Positions 7,620-15,968 of a stretch of 64,000 nt of DNA are shown in pieces. Both the position numbers and the translations under genes were made by a program. Positions within the stretch are counted from its first letter, which is position 1. Each line of letters opens with the position of its first letter. The stretch lies in the NCBI RefSeq assembly GCF_017299535.1, contig NZ_CP071238.1:4340001-4404000 (forward strand), given 5' to 3'. Below the pieces are notes generated by a model, which was not told the origin of the DNA, ran no database searches, and was given only the letters and a program-made list of their open reading frames with translations. This stretch comes from Serratia marcescens subsp. marcescens ATCC 13880 (lineage in GTDB: Bacteria; Pseudomonadota; Gammaproteobacteria; Enterobacterales; Enterobacteriaceae).

Positions 7620-7835
7620 CCATAAGTAAAACCTAATCAATTGATTTGCACGGCTTTATCTTTCTCGCAGAGGAAGCAGGCTACCCCCGCTGACATCACT
7701 GCGCTAAACGACTGACGATAAACAATAATTACCACTAATAATCAGTTCGTTACCCGCTCGTCCGCGCCTTTTTATCTGGACAACGCCAATGCGTAAGATA
7801 TAGTGAAGCCTGCGTAATGTTTGTAAGGACAGCCA

Positions 7836-8450
7836 ATGAAAACCACCAACGCACAGCGCAAAATCAACATCATTAAAAATATTGAATATCTGATGCGTAC
7901 CCGCGGTGAAACCAAGGCTTCCTTTTCCAATCGCAGCGGCCTGACGCGCACTACCCTCTACAAAATTCTTGACGGAAGAGTGAACAACGTTCAGCAATCC
8001 ACCGTGAATCGGATCTCCGATTTCTTCGGTGTCTCCTGTGAAGAGATCGAAGATTACGATCTGGAAAAGCTGGAGCTGCTTAACGAAACGCTGTCCACCG
8101 AAGGCAACAAGAACCCTTCCGCCATTCCGGTGATCCCGCAGTCGCGCTATCTGGCCGTCTCGCAGCGCAAGATCGGGCAACTGGTCACTGAGTTCCCTTT
8201 GACTTATTTCTTCGGCGATGAGTCGAACATGTTGGCAATGAAAATAGAGACCGAAATTAAAGGGTCATTTATTCCCGGCGAGGTCATCATCATCAAACGC
8301 CCGCCGGTACTGATTTGCGATTCGCCTTTGCTGTATCACTCGGGAAAAAGCGGCTTCTTTGTGGTTGACGACAAAGACAGCGAAAGCATGGACAAACGCC
8401 CTCAGGACACCGTGCAATTCCTGGGTTACATCGTTGGAGAAAGGTTATAA
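7836..8450 (+). CDS. HTH regulator with S24-like C-terminal domain
   Basis: The 204-residue protein has an N-terminal Cro/CI-type helix-turn-helix (about residues 25-70, with SFSNRSGLTRTTLYKILDG). A C-terminal beta-rich half resembles the peptidase S24/LexA-type dimerisation fold (MLAMKIETEIKGSFIPGEVIIIKR). The serine of the usual G-D-S-M motif is not seen, so self-cleavage seems unlikely. It abuts the transporter gene with no gap, and QueF follows, so it probably regulates this three-gene operon. The first codons are AT-rich (7861-7920 is 37% G+C). Related phage repressors exist, but no other phage gene is near. Confidence 0.7.
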   Translation: MKTTNAQRKINIIKNIEYLMRTRGETKASFSNRSGLTRTTLYKILDGRVNNVQQSTVNRISDFFGVSCEEIEDYDLEKLELLNETLSTEGNKNPSAIPVIPQSRYLAVSQRKIGQLVTEFPLTYFFGDESNMLAMKIETEIKGSFIPGEVIIIKRPPVLICDSPLLYHSGKSGFFVVDDKDSESMDKRPQDTVQFLGYIVGERL

Positions 8451-9347
8451 ATGGAACCGAATCAGAAGTTCAAGTTGTTGGGCTTCACCCGGCATGGCAC
8501 CATCGCGGCCAATGTCATGGTATTGGCCACCGGCAAAACCATTACCATGGGGCTGAATGAGCTGGCCGACAGCGAAATATCAGAAGATCTGAGCCGGCAC
8601 GAGCTGCAGGCGCTGTACCGCAAACTCTATGGCGATAACCAACAAAAAACCGCCTACGAGCTCAGCGATCGCCACGAACGCTCCTGGTACGCCTATCTGA
8701 TTATTACCGTGGCGCTCAGCGTGATTTATATTTTCTCAACGCTGTGCGGCGTCAAGCCGATCCAAATCCCGGTGCTGAATCTCATCACGCCGCCGGCGAT
8801 CTTCATTTACCCGCTCACGTTCATTCTGGTGGACATCCTTAACGAATTCTATGGGTTGCGGTTGGCTCGGCGCACCATCATCATCTCGTTTATCGCCAAC
8901 CTGACCTTCGTTCTGGGAGTCTGGGTGACAACGCTGGTGCCGAGCATTCCGCAGTGGGAGTACAGCGAGACCTACAACGGCATCGTGCACAGCATCATGG
9001 CGGTGCTGGTGGCCTCGTCGGCGGCCTATCTGATTTCCGAGAACGTCAATTCCTATCTGCTTTGCAAAATCAAAGAGTTGACCAACTCCCGTTACCTGTT
9101 TGTGCGCGTGATCACCAGTACCGTAGTGGCGTCGGCCATCGACAGCGTGGTGTTCTGTACGCTGGCGTTTTACAACGTGCTGAGCTGGGACATCATCAAG
9201 ACCATGATCCTGTCGCAGTTCCTGATCAAGGTGGTTTACGCCCTGCTGGGCGTCGGGCCGATCTACGCCACCCGCAGTCTGTTTAACCGCTACATCAATA
9301 CCGAACAAGCAAAGGGCAATGAATATGCATATCCAAAAGCAAGATAA
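8451..9347 (+). CDS. VUT/YhhQ-type queuosine-precursor transporter with N-terminal extension
   Basis: Residues from about 80 to 285 form six or more hydrophobic segments of the YhhQ/VUT family (COG1738), recognisable by PAIFIYPLTFILVDILNEFYG. YhhQ imports preQ0/preQ1, precursors of the tRNA base queuosine. E. coli YhhQ is about 221 residues; this protein has 298, with a soluble N-terminal region of about 75 residues (FTRHGTIAANVMVLATGKTI at its start) that I cannot assign. ATG 8451 follows directly on the regulator's stop, and the gene overlaps the start of queF, so it is translationally linked to a preQ0 reductase. That context supports preQ0 transport; the extension is unusual. Confidence 0.75.
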   Translation: MEPNQKFKLLGFTRHGTIAANVMVLATGKTITMGLNELADSEISEDLSRHELQALYRKLYGDNQQKTAYELSDRHERSWYAYLIITVALSVIYIFSTLCGVKPIQIPVLNLITPPAIFIYPLTFILVDILNEFYGLRLARRTIIISFIANLTFVLGVWVTTLVPSIPQWEYSETYNGIVHSIMAVLVASSAAYLISENVNSYLLCKIKELTNSRYLFVRVITSTVVASAIDSVVFCTLAFYNVLSWDIIKTMILSQFLIKVVYALLGVGPIYATRSLFNRYINTEQAKGNEYAYPKAR

Positions 9348-10164
9348 GATCACCCATCTTGGCGCGAACTCCGATTATCCGGATCAATATGCTCCCGCAT
9401 TGCTCGAAGCCTTGCCGCGCGCGCGCGGCCGCGATTTGATCGGCGTGGACGAGCGGCAACTGCCGTTCAGCGGCTTTGATCTCTGGACCGCCTTCGAGCT
9501 GTCCTGGCTCAACGCCAAGGGCAAGCCGGTGGTGGGCATCGGCGAATTTACCTTCCCGCATTCCTCGTCGAACCTGATCGAATCTAAGTCGTTCAAGCTG
9601 TATCTCAACAGTTTCAACCAAACGCGCTTCGACAGCGTGGAACAGGTGAGCGCCGCCATGCAAAAAGATCTGTCGCAGGCGGCCAACGGCCAGGTCACCG
9701 TCAAACTCTATCCGGGGCTGGAAGGTTACCCGGCGCAAATCGATCGCCTGCCGGGCATCAACATCGACGATCTGGATATCGCGATCGACGACTTCGCCTT
9801 CAAGCCGGAATACCTGAGCGGCGCGGCCGATCAAGGGGAACGCGTGGCGGAGACGCTGTCTTCCAATCTGCTGAAATCCAACTGCCTGGTCACTAACCAG
9901 CCGGACTGGGGCAGCGTGGTTATCCGCTATGAAGGCCGCCAAATCGATCGCGAAAGCCTGCTGCGCTACCTGATCTCCTTCCGCCAGCACAACGAATTCC
10001 ACGAGCAGTGCGTCGAGCGCATTTTCAACGACATCAAGCAGAGCTGCCGCCCGGAAAAACTCAGCGTGTTCGCGCGTTACACCCGCCGCGGCGGCCTGGA
10101 CATCAACCCCTTCCGCAGCGATTTCGAGACGGCGCCGGCGCTCGGCCGCCTGATCAGGCAGTAA
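9325..10164 (+). CDS. queF: NADPH-dependent 7-cyano-7-deazaguanine reductase
   Basis: QueF reduces the nitrile of preQ0 to the amine preQ1 using two NADPH, in the queuosine pathway. The 279-residue length fits the long two-domain type. Visible are NLIESKSFKLYLNSFNQTRF in the N-terminal half, the active-site cysteine in LKSNCLVTNQPDWGS, and HNEFHEQCVERIF near the end. ATG 9325 is chosen over 9319 because AAAGGG then lies 8 bases upstream; the gene overlaps the transporter by 23 bases. The N-terminal half (GEFTFPHSSSN) differs from E. coli QueF as I recall it, and there is no syd neighbour, so this may be an acquired or second copy. Confidence 0.9.
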   Translation: MHIQKQDKITHLGANSDYPDQYAPALLEALPRARGRDLIGVDERQLPFSGFDLWTAFELSWLNAKGKPVVGIGEFTFPHSSSNLIESKSFKLYLNSFNQTRFDSVEQVSAAMQKDLSQAANGQVTVKLYPGLEGYPAQIDRLPGINIDDLDIAIDDFAFKPEYLSGAADQGERVAETLSSNLLKSNCLVTNQPDWGSVVIRYEGRQIDRESLLRYLISFRQHNEFHEQCVERIFNDIKQSCRPEKLSVFARYTRRGGLDINPFRSDFETAPALGRLIRQ

Positions 10165-10176
10165 GCGTTACCCCCC

Positions 10177-10203
10177 AATGCTCCCGCCAGGGAGCATTGT
10201 TTC
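10177..10203 (+). terminator. Intrinsic terminator after queF
   Basis: A perfect 8-bp stem, AATGCTCC (10177-10184) with GGAGCATT (10191-10198), is followed by GTTT. It ends the regulator-transporter-queF operon before the separately expressed phospholipase gene. Confidence 0.65.
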
Positions 10204-10287
10204 CCTCGCTTTCATCTCCCTGTTATTTTTCGCCATTATCGTCGTCAGCGGCTATCTTCAAAGCACACTGACGGAGATTAACGACGC

Positions 10288-12435
10288 ATGCCTGACCTTT
10301 CACGCAGAGATATCCTGCGGGCTGCCGCCATCGGATCGGCATTCTCGCTGTTGCCCGCCTCGATTCGCAAAGCGCTGGCCATTCCCGCCAACAACCGCAC
10401 CGGCACCCTGCGCGACGTCGAACACGTGGTGATCCTGATGCAGGAAAACCGCTCTTTCGATCACTACTTCGGCACCCTGCCGGGCGTGCGCGGCTTCAGC
10501 GATCGCTTTACCATCCCACTGCCCGGCGATCGCCTCGTCTGGCAGCAACAGGGCGCCGAACGGCTGGTGCTGCCCTACCATCTGGACAGCAAACGCGGCA
10601 ACGCCCAGCGCGTCACCGGCACGCCGCACTCGTGGGTGGATGAGCAAGCCGCCTGGGATCACGGCCGCATGAGCGCCTGGCCCACCTACAAAACGCCGGC
10701 CTCGATGAGCTACTACCGTCAGCAAGAGCTGCCGTTCCAGTTCGCGCTGGCCAACGCTTTCACCCTGTGCGATGCCTATCACTGCTCCATCCACGCCGGC
10801 ACCAACACCAACCGGCTGTTCCACTGGACCGGCACCAACGGCCCGTCCGCCGCCGACGTGGCGGTAGTGGTCAACGAATGGGACAGCCCCGGCCCGGCGG
10901 ACATCGGCTACCAGTGGACAACCTATCCGGAACGGCTGGAGGCGAGCGGCGTCAGCTGGAAGGTGTATCAATTCCTGCCGGACAACTTTACCGACAACCC
11001 GCTGGCGGGTTTTCGCCAATACCGCGCCGCCAGCATTCAGGTGGGCAACCCGGCGCGGCCGTCGAAAGACTTCAACGCTTTCGTGCCTTATAGCGATGCG
11101 CTCAACGAGGCCGCACCGCTCTACAAAGGCAACGGCAACACCCTGCCGGCCGCCGACGGCAACGACCTGGACGCCATGCTGGCCGGATTCCGCGCCGACG
11201 TGCAGCAGGGCAAACTGCCGCAGGTCAGTTGGATCATCGCGCCGGCGGCCTATTCGGAACATCCCGATCCCTCCAGCCCGGTGCAGGGCGGCTGGTTCAC
11301 CCAAGAGATCCTCAACGCGCTGACCGACAACCCGGAGGTGTGGAGTAAAACCGTCCTGCTGGTCAACTACGACGAAAACGACGGCTTTTTTGACCATATG
11401 CCTTCGCCTTCCGCGCCGTCGCTGCGCGAAGACGGCAGCTTCGCCGGTAAATCGACCGTACCGTTCGACACCGAGATCTTCCAGCACGTGGCGCCGCCCG
11501 GCTCGCAGGATCAACCGCCGCCGGACGGCCGCATCTACGGCCCCGGCCCGCGGGTGCCGATGCTGGTGCTGTCGCCCTGGAGCCGCGGCGGCTGGGTCAA
11601 TTCACAGGTTTTCGATCACACCTCGGTGCTGCAATTTTTGGAAAAGCGCTTTCAGGTGCATGAACCCAACATCAGCGCCTGGCGCCGCGCGGTGTGCGGC
11701 GATCTCACTTCGGCGTTCAACTTTGTCGATCCTAACGGCGAAGCATTGCCGAGCCTGCCCGCCACCAGCCGCCACGCCGCCGACGGCCTGCGCCAGCGTC
11801 AGGAACAGCTGCCGCAGGTGCCGCTGCCGCCGCCCGCCCACCAGCGTTTACCCCACCAACGCCGCCTGGCGCGCCCTTCCCGCGCTCTGCCCTACCAGCT
11901 GCACGTCGAGGCCAGCGTCGCAACCGAGCAGCGCCGCGTGACGCTGAACCTGTTCAATACCGGCGAGCAGGGAGCGGTGTTTCACGTCTACGATCGGCGA
12001 GACCTGACGCAAATCCCGCGCCGCTATACCGTCGAGGCCGGCAAGGCGGTCAGCGACGACTGGCGGGCGGACAATGAGTACCATCTGTGGCTGCTCGGCC
12101 CCAACGGTTTTCATCGTGAACTGCGCGGCGCCCTGAGCCGGCCGCAGCCTGAGGTGCGTCTGCGCCCGACGGGCCGCAACCTGCTGCTGCAGTTGAATAA
12201 CCCGGGCACCGAAGCGATAGCGATCACCCTCGAACGCTGCCCTTACACGCAGCAAGGCCCGTGGCCTGTCACGCTGCCTGCGGGCGGCAGCCACCAGCAA
12301 GCGTTTGACGCCCGCGCCAGCGGCGGTTGGTACGATATTACGCTGCAAAGCGCCGGGGGCTGGCTGCGTCGCCTGGCGGGGCGGCTGGAAGATGGCGAAC
12401 ACAGCGTCAGCGACCCGCTGATGGGCCATGAGTAA
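10288..12435 (+). CDS. Phosphocholine-specific phospholipase C, Tat-exported
   Basis: This 715-residue protein matches the non-haemolytic, phosphocholine-specific phospholipase C family (PlcN/AcpA superfamily), which releases phosphocholine from phosphatidylcholine or sphingomyelin outside the cytoplasm. It starts with a twin-arginine signal, SRRDILRAAAIG, so it is exported folded. The catalytic-domain entry VILMQENRSFDHYFGT lies near residues 48-63, and metal-ligand type motifs LVNYDENDGFFDHM and RVPMLVLSPWSRGG lie further on. Two C-terminal beta domains (about 530-710) follow a proline-rich, arginine-rich linker. The reading frame is intact. It has its own leader and is the only gene of its function here. 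Confidence 0.88.
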   Translation: MPDLSRRDILRAAAIGSAFSLLPASIRKALAIPANNRTGTLRDVEHVVILMQENRSFDHYFGTLPGVRGFSDRFTIPLPGDRLVWQQQGAERLVLPYHLDSKRGNAQRVTGTPHSWVDEQAAWDHGRMSAWPTYKTPASMSYYRQQELPFQFALANAFTLCDAYHCSIHAGTNTNRLFHWTGTNGPSAADVAVVVNEWDSPGPADIGYQWTTYPERLEASGVSWKVYQFLPDNFTDNPLAGFRQYRAASIQVGNPARPSKDFNAFVPYSDALNEAAPLYKGNGNTLPAADGNDLDAMLAGFRADVQQGKLPQVSWIIAPAAYSEHPDPSSPVQGGWFTQEILNALTDNPEVWSKTVLLVNYDENDGFFDHMPSPSAPSLREDGSFAGKSTVPFDTEIFQHVAPPGSQDQPPPDGRIYGPGPRVPMLVLSPWSRGGWVNSQVFDHTSVLQFLEKRFQVHEPNISAWRRAVCGDLTSAFNFVDPNGEALPSLPATSRHAADGLRQRQEQLPQVPLPPPAHQRLPHQRRLARPSRALPYQLHVEASVATEQRRVTLNLFNTGEQGAVFHVYDRRDLTQIPRRYTVEAGKAVSDDWRADNEYHLWLLGPNGFHRELRGALSRPQPEVRLRPTGRNLLLQLNNPGTEAIAITLERCPYTQQGPWPVTLPAGGSHQQAFDARASGGWYDITLQSAGGWLRRLAGRLEDGEHSVSDPLMGHE

Positions 12436-12468
12436 CTATCGGCACTGTGGGAGTTCAAAAATCGAAAG

Positions 12469-12487
12469 GATATCGCTTATCATTGCG
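12469..12487 (+). promoter_or_regulatory. Candidate Fur box before the binding-protein gene
   Basis: The 19 bases GATATCGCTTATCATTGCG match the Fur consensus at 13 positions. They lie 34 bases upstream of the binding-protein ATG, a position typical for iron repression. Confidence 0.4.
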
Positions 12488-12520
12488 TTCTCGTTCTTCG
12501 CCGATTACCCAAGGATCTTC

Positions 12521-13657
12521 ATGCCCGCTGTTCTTATCGCCAAAGCCGGCCGCTGGTTGGCCGCCTGCGTTTTACTGTTGGCCGGCGCCGCTCAAGCCGC
12601 GCCGATCGTCGTCACCGATGTCGCCGGCCGCCAGGTCACCCTGCCGCAACCGGCAAAACGCGTTATCCTGGCCGATGCCCGCGCGTTGCTGGCGCTGAAT
12701 ATTCTGCATCCGCAGGAGCCGCTGAAAAACATCATCGCCTGGGACAACTCGCTGAAGGTCAAAGCGCCGGATCTGGTTGAAGCCTACGCGAAAAAATTCC
12801 CGCAGGTCATGCAGATCCCCACCTTCGACAACCCCTACACCAGTGATTTCAGCGTGGAAAGCGCGGTGGTGCGTCAACCGGATCTGATCATTTTCGACAT
12901 TGGCCTGCTGAGCAAATTGAAAGACAGCGGCGTGCTGACCCAGCTGGAAAAAGTCGGCATCCCGGTGCTGATCATCGATTTTCGCCAACAGCCGCTGACC
13001 AACACCATCGCCAGCATGGCGCTGTTGGGTAAAGTATTTGACGAGCAGCCCAATGCCGACGCCTTCATCCGTCTCTATCAGCAGCGCCTCGAGCTGGTGC
13101 GGCAGCGGGTCGCCACGCTGAAACCGGAACAGCGCCCCAGCGTCTTCATCGAGCGCAGCGCCGGCATCAAAGGCGAACAGTGCTGCAACACCTTCGGCAA
13201 AGGCAGTTTCGGGCAGTTCATCGATACCGCCGGCGGCAACAATATCGGCAGCACGCTGTTTTCAGACATGGGCGGTGAAGTGAACGTCGAACAGGTGATC
13301 AGCAGCAGCCCGGATTTCTATCTGCTGACCGGCGCCGACTGGAGCCGCGGCCATCGCGGCACGCTGGCGGTGCCGCTGGGTTACGCCACCGATATGGCCA
13401 CCAGCCAAAAGAAACTGGCGCACCTGCTGGATCGCACCGGCATTAACGTGCTGAAAGCGGTGAAAGAAAAACGCGTGATGGCGATTTATCATCAATTTTA
13501 CGACACGCCGCTCAACTTTATCGCGGTTGAGGCGATCGCCAAATTCCTGCACCCGGCGCTGTTTAAAGATATTGATCCGCAAGCGGATATCGAAATGGTG
13601 CACCAGAAATTCACCGCGCTGGATTACAGCGGCGTCTTCTGGCTTACGCCACAATAA
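12521..13657 (+). CDS. Iron-complex ABC transporter substrate-binding protein
   Basis: The 378-residue protein is a periplasmic-binding protein of the FepB/FecB/BtuF type (helical-backbone class III fold). ATG 12521, with AAGGA 6 bases upstream, gives a signal peptide ending AAQA-AP; the reading frame extends upstream to 12428 but that would hide the signal. After it come IVVTDVAGRQVTLPQPAKRVI, typical of the family's first strand, and VVRQPDLIIFDIGLL in lobe 1. It is somewhat longer than FecB-type proteins (about 300). No permease or ATPase gene is adjacent, so it must share a transporter encoded elsewhere. The FecA-like receptor downstream points to iron-citrate or a related ligand. Confidence 0.8.
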   Translation: MPAVLIAKAGRWLAACVLLLAGAAQAAPIVVTDVAGRQVTLPQPAKRVILADARALLALNILHPQEPLKNIIAWDNSLKVKAPDLVEAYAKKFPQVMQIPTFDNPYTSDFSVESAVVRQPDLIIFDIGLLSKLKDSGVLTQLEKVGIPVLIIDFRQQPLTNTIASMALLGKVFDEQPNADAFIRLYQQRLELVRQRVATLKPEQRPSVFIERSAGIKGEQCCNTFGKGSFGQFIDTAGGNNIGSTLFSDMGGEVNVEQVISSSPDFYLLTGADWSRGHRGTLAVPLGYATDMATSQKKLAHLLDRTGINVLKAVKEKRVMAIYHQFYDTPLNFIAVEAIAKFLHPALFKDIDPQADIEMVHQKFTALDYSGVFWLTPQ

Positions 13658-13667
13658 CCCCCGCCAG

Positions 13668-13690
13668 GGCCCGCCAGCCGGGCCTTGTTT
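13668..13690 (+). terminator. Intrinsic terminator after the binding-protein gene
   Basis: The stem GGCCCG/CGGGCC (13668-13673 with 13679-13684) is followed by TTGTTT. The downstream receptor therefore probably uses its own promoter. Confidence 0.55.
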
Positions 13691-13746
13691 CCCGCAGTCA
13701 TTATTTAGTTGCCTACTTAACTATCCCGTAACAATTTTATTTACTT

Positions 13747-13765
13747 GCCAATAATTATCATTAAG
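13747..13765 (+). promoter_or_regulatory. Candidate Fur box before the FecA-like receptor
   Basis: The 19 bases match the Fur consensus at 14 positions, with a contiguous 10-base core ATTATCATTA. The site lies 52 bases before the receptor ATG. Confidence 0.55.
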
Positions 13766-13817
13766 ATTGTCTTTTCTAAAAAAATACATCCGGGTCTGAA
13801 ACTCTTAAGGCATTATT

Positions 13818-15941
13818 ATGTCACCTCTTTTTCGGCTTTCTCTGCTAACGGCTTCCATCGCCGTCGCATTCCCTGTCCTTGCTACTGATAACTCATCTCA
13901 GAACGATACCGACACCGTGACCGTCGTCGGCAACTGGCTGGACAACCCTGATACCAGTTCGGTGCTGCTCAACCATCCGGGCGCGCGTTCCATCGTCACC
14001 CAGCAGCAAATGCACGAACAGGGCGACCAAACCATCGCCGATAGCCTGCGCGGCGTACCCGGCGTGCAAGTGCGCGACAGCAACGGCACCGGCGGCAGCG
14101 ACATCTCGCTCAACGTCGGCGTGCGCGGCCTGACTTCGCGCCTTTCTCCACGCTCCACCATTCTGATGGACGGCGTCCCGCTGGCGGTCGCGCCTTACGG
14201 CCAGCCGCAGCTGTCGATGGCTCCGCTGTCTATCGGTAATCTGCAATCGGTGGACGTGGTGCGCGGCGGCGGCGCGGTGCGCTACGGGCCGCAGAACGTC
14301 GGCGGCGTGATCAACTTCGTTACCCGAGACATTCCCAAAACGTTTGGCGGCACCGCCAGCGTACAAACCCAGGGTGCCAGCCACGGCGGCCTGAAGACCC
14401 TGACCAGCGCCTCCGTGGGCGGCACCGCAGACAACGGCCTCGGCGCCGAACTGCTCTATTCCGGCCTGCACGGCCAGGGCTACCGCGACAACAACGACAA
14501 CACCGACATCGACGATTTCATGCTGAAAACGCGTTATGCGTTTACCGATCGCGACGAACTGTTGGCCAATTTCCACTACTACGACGCCAAAGCCGGCATG
14601 CCGGGCGGGCTGAGCAGCGCGCAATACGCGCAGAACCCGTTCCAGTCCACGCGGCCGTGGGACCAGTTCGAAGGCCGCCGCAAGGATATGTCGTTCAAGT
14701 ACAAACATCAGGAAGACGACAAACAGTTCGAAGTGTTGACCTACTTCACCGACAGCTACCGCGGCAGCAACATCGAATCGGAAGGCACCGGCAAAAACGC
14801 GGGCCAGCGGCGCATGGTCTCCTATCCGCGCCACTATTCAACCTGGGCGATCGAACCAAGTTACTCGCAGGTCTTCCGTTTCTGGGATATGGCGCACGAG
14901 ATCACCCTCGGTTACCGCTACCTGAATGAAACCATGGATGAAAAGGCGTCTCGTTCGGCCTGGTATAACCCGGCGAATATCGGCTCGACGCCGGAGACCC
15001 CGGACTATTACCAGCACACCTCTGGCGGCACCGCAGCCAACGCGTTCTATATCGACGACACCATTAACGTCGGCAACTGGACGGTCACGCCGGGCCTGCG
15101 TTATGAAAGCATTCGCACCCACGTGGACGATTCGTTCAACAACATCAGCCGCGAGAAAAGCTACAGCGAGCCGCTGCCGTCATTGAACGTGATGTACCAC
15201 CTGTCTGACGCCTGGAAACTGTTCGCCAACGCCAACACCTCGTTCGGCAGCATGCAGTATTTCCAACTGACCAAAGGCGGCAACGGCAACCAGCCGGCGC
15301 CGGGGCTGACGGCGGAAAAAGCGCGCACCTATGAGTTCGGCACCCGCTACGACGACACCGTGGTTAAGGCCGAGGCCACGCTGTTCTACATCGACTTCGA
15401 TAATCAGCTGCAGTACATCAGCAACGACGTGGGCTGGACCAACATGGGCGCCACCAAGCACAAAGGCATCGAGCTGGCGCTCAGCTACGATCTCAGCGAG
15501 CTGAATCGGGCGCTCGACGGCGCCAGCGTCTACACCAGCTATACCTACACCAAGGCCAGCACCGACAAGGGCGACTTCGCCGGTAAAGATCTGCCGTTCT
15601 ACTCGCGCCAGGTCTATACCGTCGGTACGCGTTACGCCACCGGCAGCTGGGTATGGAATCTGGACGGTTATGCGCAGTCGAAACAGCATTCGCCGGGCAC
15701 CGGGCCGGAGTACATCACGCAGGAAAGCGCCGATGGCCAGTTCGGCAACATCGCCGGTTACATGGTGTGGAATATGCGCGGGGAATATAACTTCGGGCCG
15801 CAGCTGTCTAACCTGACGCTGGGCGCCGGGGTGAAAAACCTGTTCGATCAGCGCTACTTCACCCGCTCCAACGACAATAACTTCGGCAAGTACGTCGGCG
15901 AACCGCGCACCTTCTTCGTGCAGGGGTCGATCGCTTTCTGA
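13818..15941 (+). CDS. FecA-like TonB-dependent receptor without signalling domain
   Basis: The 707-residue outer-membrane receptor resembles E. coli FecA (ferric citrate) along its plug and barrel: NGTGGSDISLNVGVRGL, SRSTILMDGVPLAVAPYGQPQLS shortened here in quoting, RGGGAVRYGPQNVGGVINFV, STRPWDQFEGRRK and a terminal phenylalanine. A signal peptide ends near FPVLA-TD. Mature sequence goes almost directly to the TonB box region (DTVTVVGNW), so the about 80-residue N-terminal domain through which FecA signals to FecR/FecI is missing. No fecIR genes are near. Regulation is more likely by Fur. Ferric citrate is the best guess for the ligand; a related carboxylate siderophore is possible. Confidence 0.88.
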   Translation: MSPLFRLSLLTASIAVAFPVLATDNSSQNDTDTVTVVGNWLDNPDTSSVLLNHPGARSIVTQQQMHEQGDQTIADSLRGVPGVQVRDSNGTGGSDISLNVGVRGLTSRLSPRSTILMDGVPLAVAPYGQPQLSMAPLSIGNLQSVDVVRGGGAVRYGPQNVGGVINFVTRDIPKTFGGTASVQTQGASHGGLKTLTSASVGGTADNGLGAELLYSGLHGQGYRDNNDNTDIDDFMLKTRYAFTDRDELLANFHYYDAKAGMPGGLSSAQYAQNPFQSTRPWDQFEGRRKDMSFKYKHQEDDKQFEVLTYFTDSYRGSNIESEGTGKNAGQRRMVSYPRHYSTWAIEPSYSQVFRFWDMAHEITLGYRYLNETMDEKASRSAWYNPANIGSTPETPDYYQHTSGGTAANAFYIDDTINVGNWTVTPGLRYESIRTHVDDSFNNISREKSYSEPLPSLNVMYHLSDAWKLFANANTSFGSMQYFQLTKGGNGNQPAPGLTAEKARTYEFGTRYDDTVVKAEATLFYIDFDNQLQYISNDVGWTNMGATKHKGIELALSYDLSELNRALDGASVYTSYTYTKASTDKGDFAGKDLPFYSRQVYTVGTRYATGSWVWNLDGYAQSKQHSPGTGPEYITQESADGQFGNIAGYMVWNMRGEYNFGPQLSNLTLGAGVKNLFDQRYFTRSNDNNFGKYVGEPRTFFVQGSIAF

Positions 15942-15946
15942 TACCC

Positions 15947-15963
15947 AGGCCCCGATGGGGCTT
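15947..15963. terminator. Short hairpin between convergent genes
   Basis: GCCCC-GAT-GGGGC lies between the stop codons of the FecA-like receptor (+) and abgR (-). It probably ends one or both transcripts, although the T run is short. Confidence 0.4.
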
Positions 15964-15968
15964 CGGTA

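Larger units (their letters stand above)
7305..7835. other. 531-base intergenic region with ArcZ-like element and large inverted repeat
   Basis: No protein gene is credible here. In order it contains a 9-bp hairpin just after the permease stop, an ArcZ-seed sequence with small hairpin and terminator (about 7421-7492), an AT-rich imperfect 16-bp inverted repeat (7583-7619), and about 200 bases leading to the HTH regulator gene. No preQ1 riboswitch pattern was recognised before the queF-containing operon. Confidence 0.6.

Noticed and set aside
7660..7720. Possible preQ1 riboswitch before the queF operon
   Set aside because: The stretch GAGGAAGCAGGCTACCCCC recalls the stem of a preQ1-I element, but the conserved loop and the A-rich tail that must pair with it are missing.
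11800..11890. Possible frameshift in the phospholipase linker
   Set aside because: The proline/arginine-rich linker looks odd, but the frame is continuous and both C-terminal domains follow in register.
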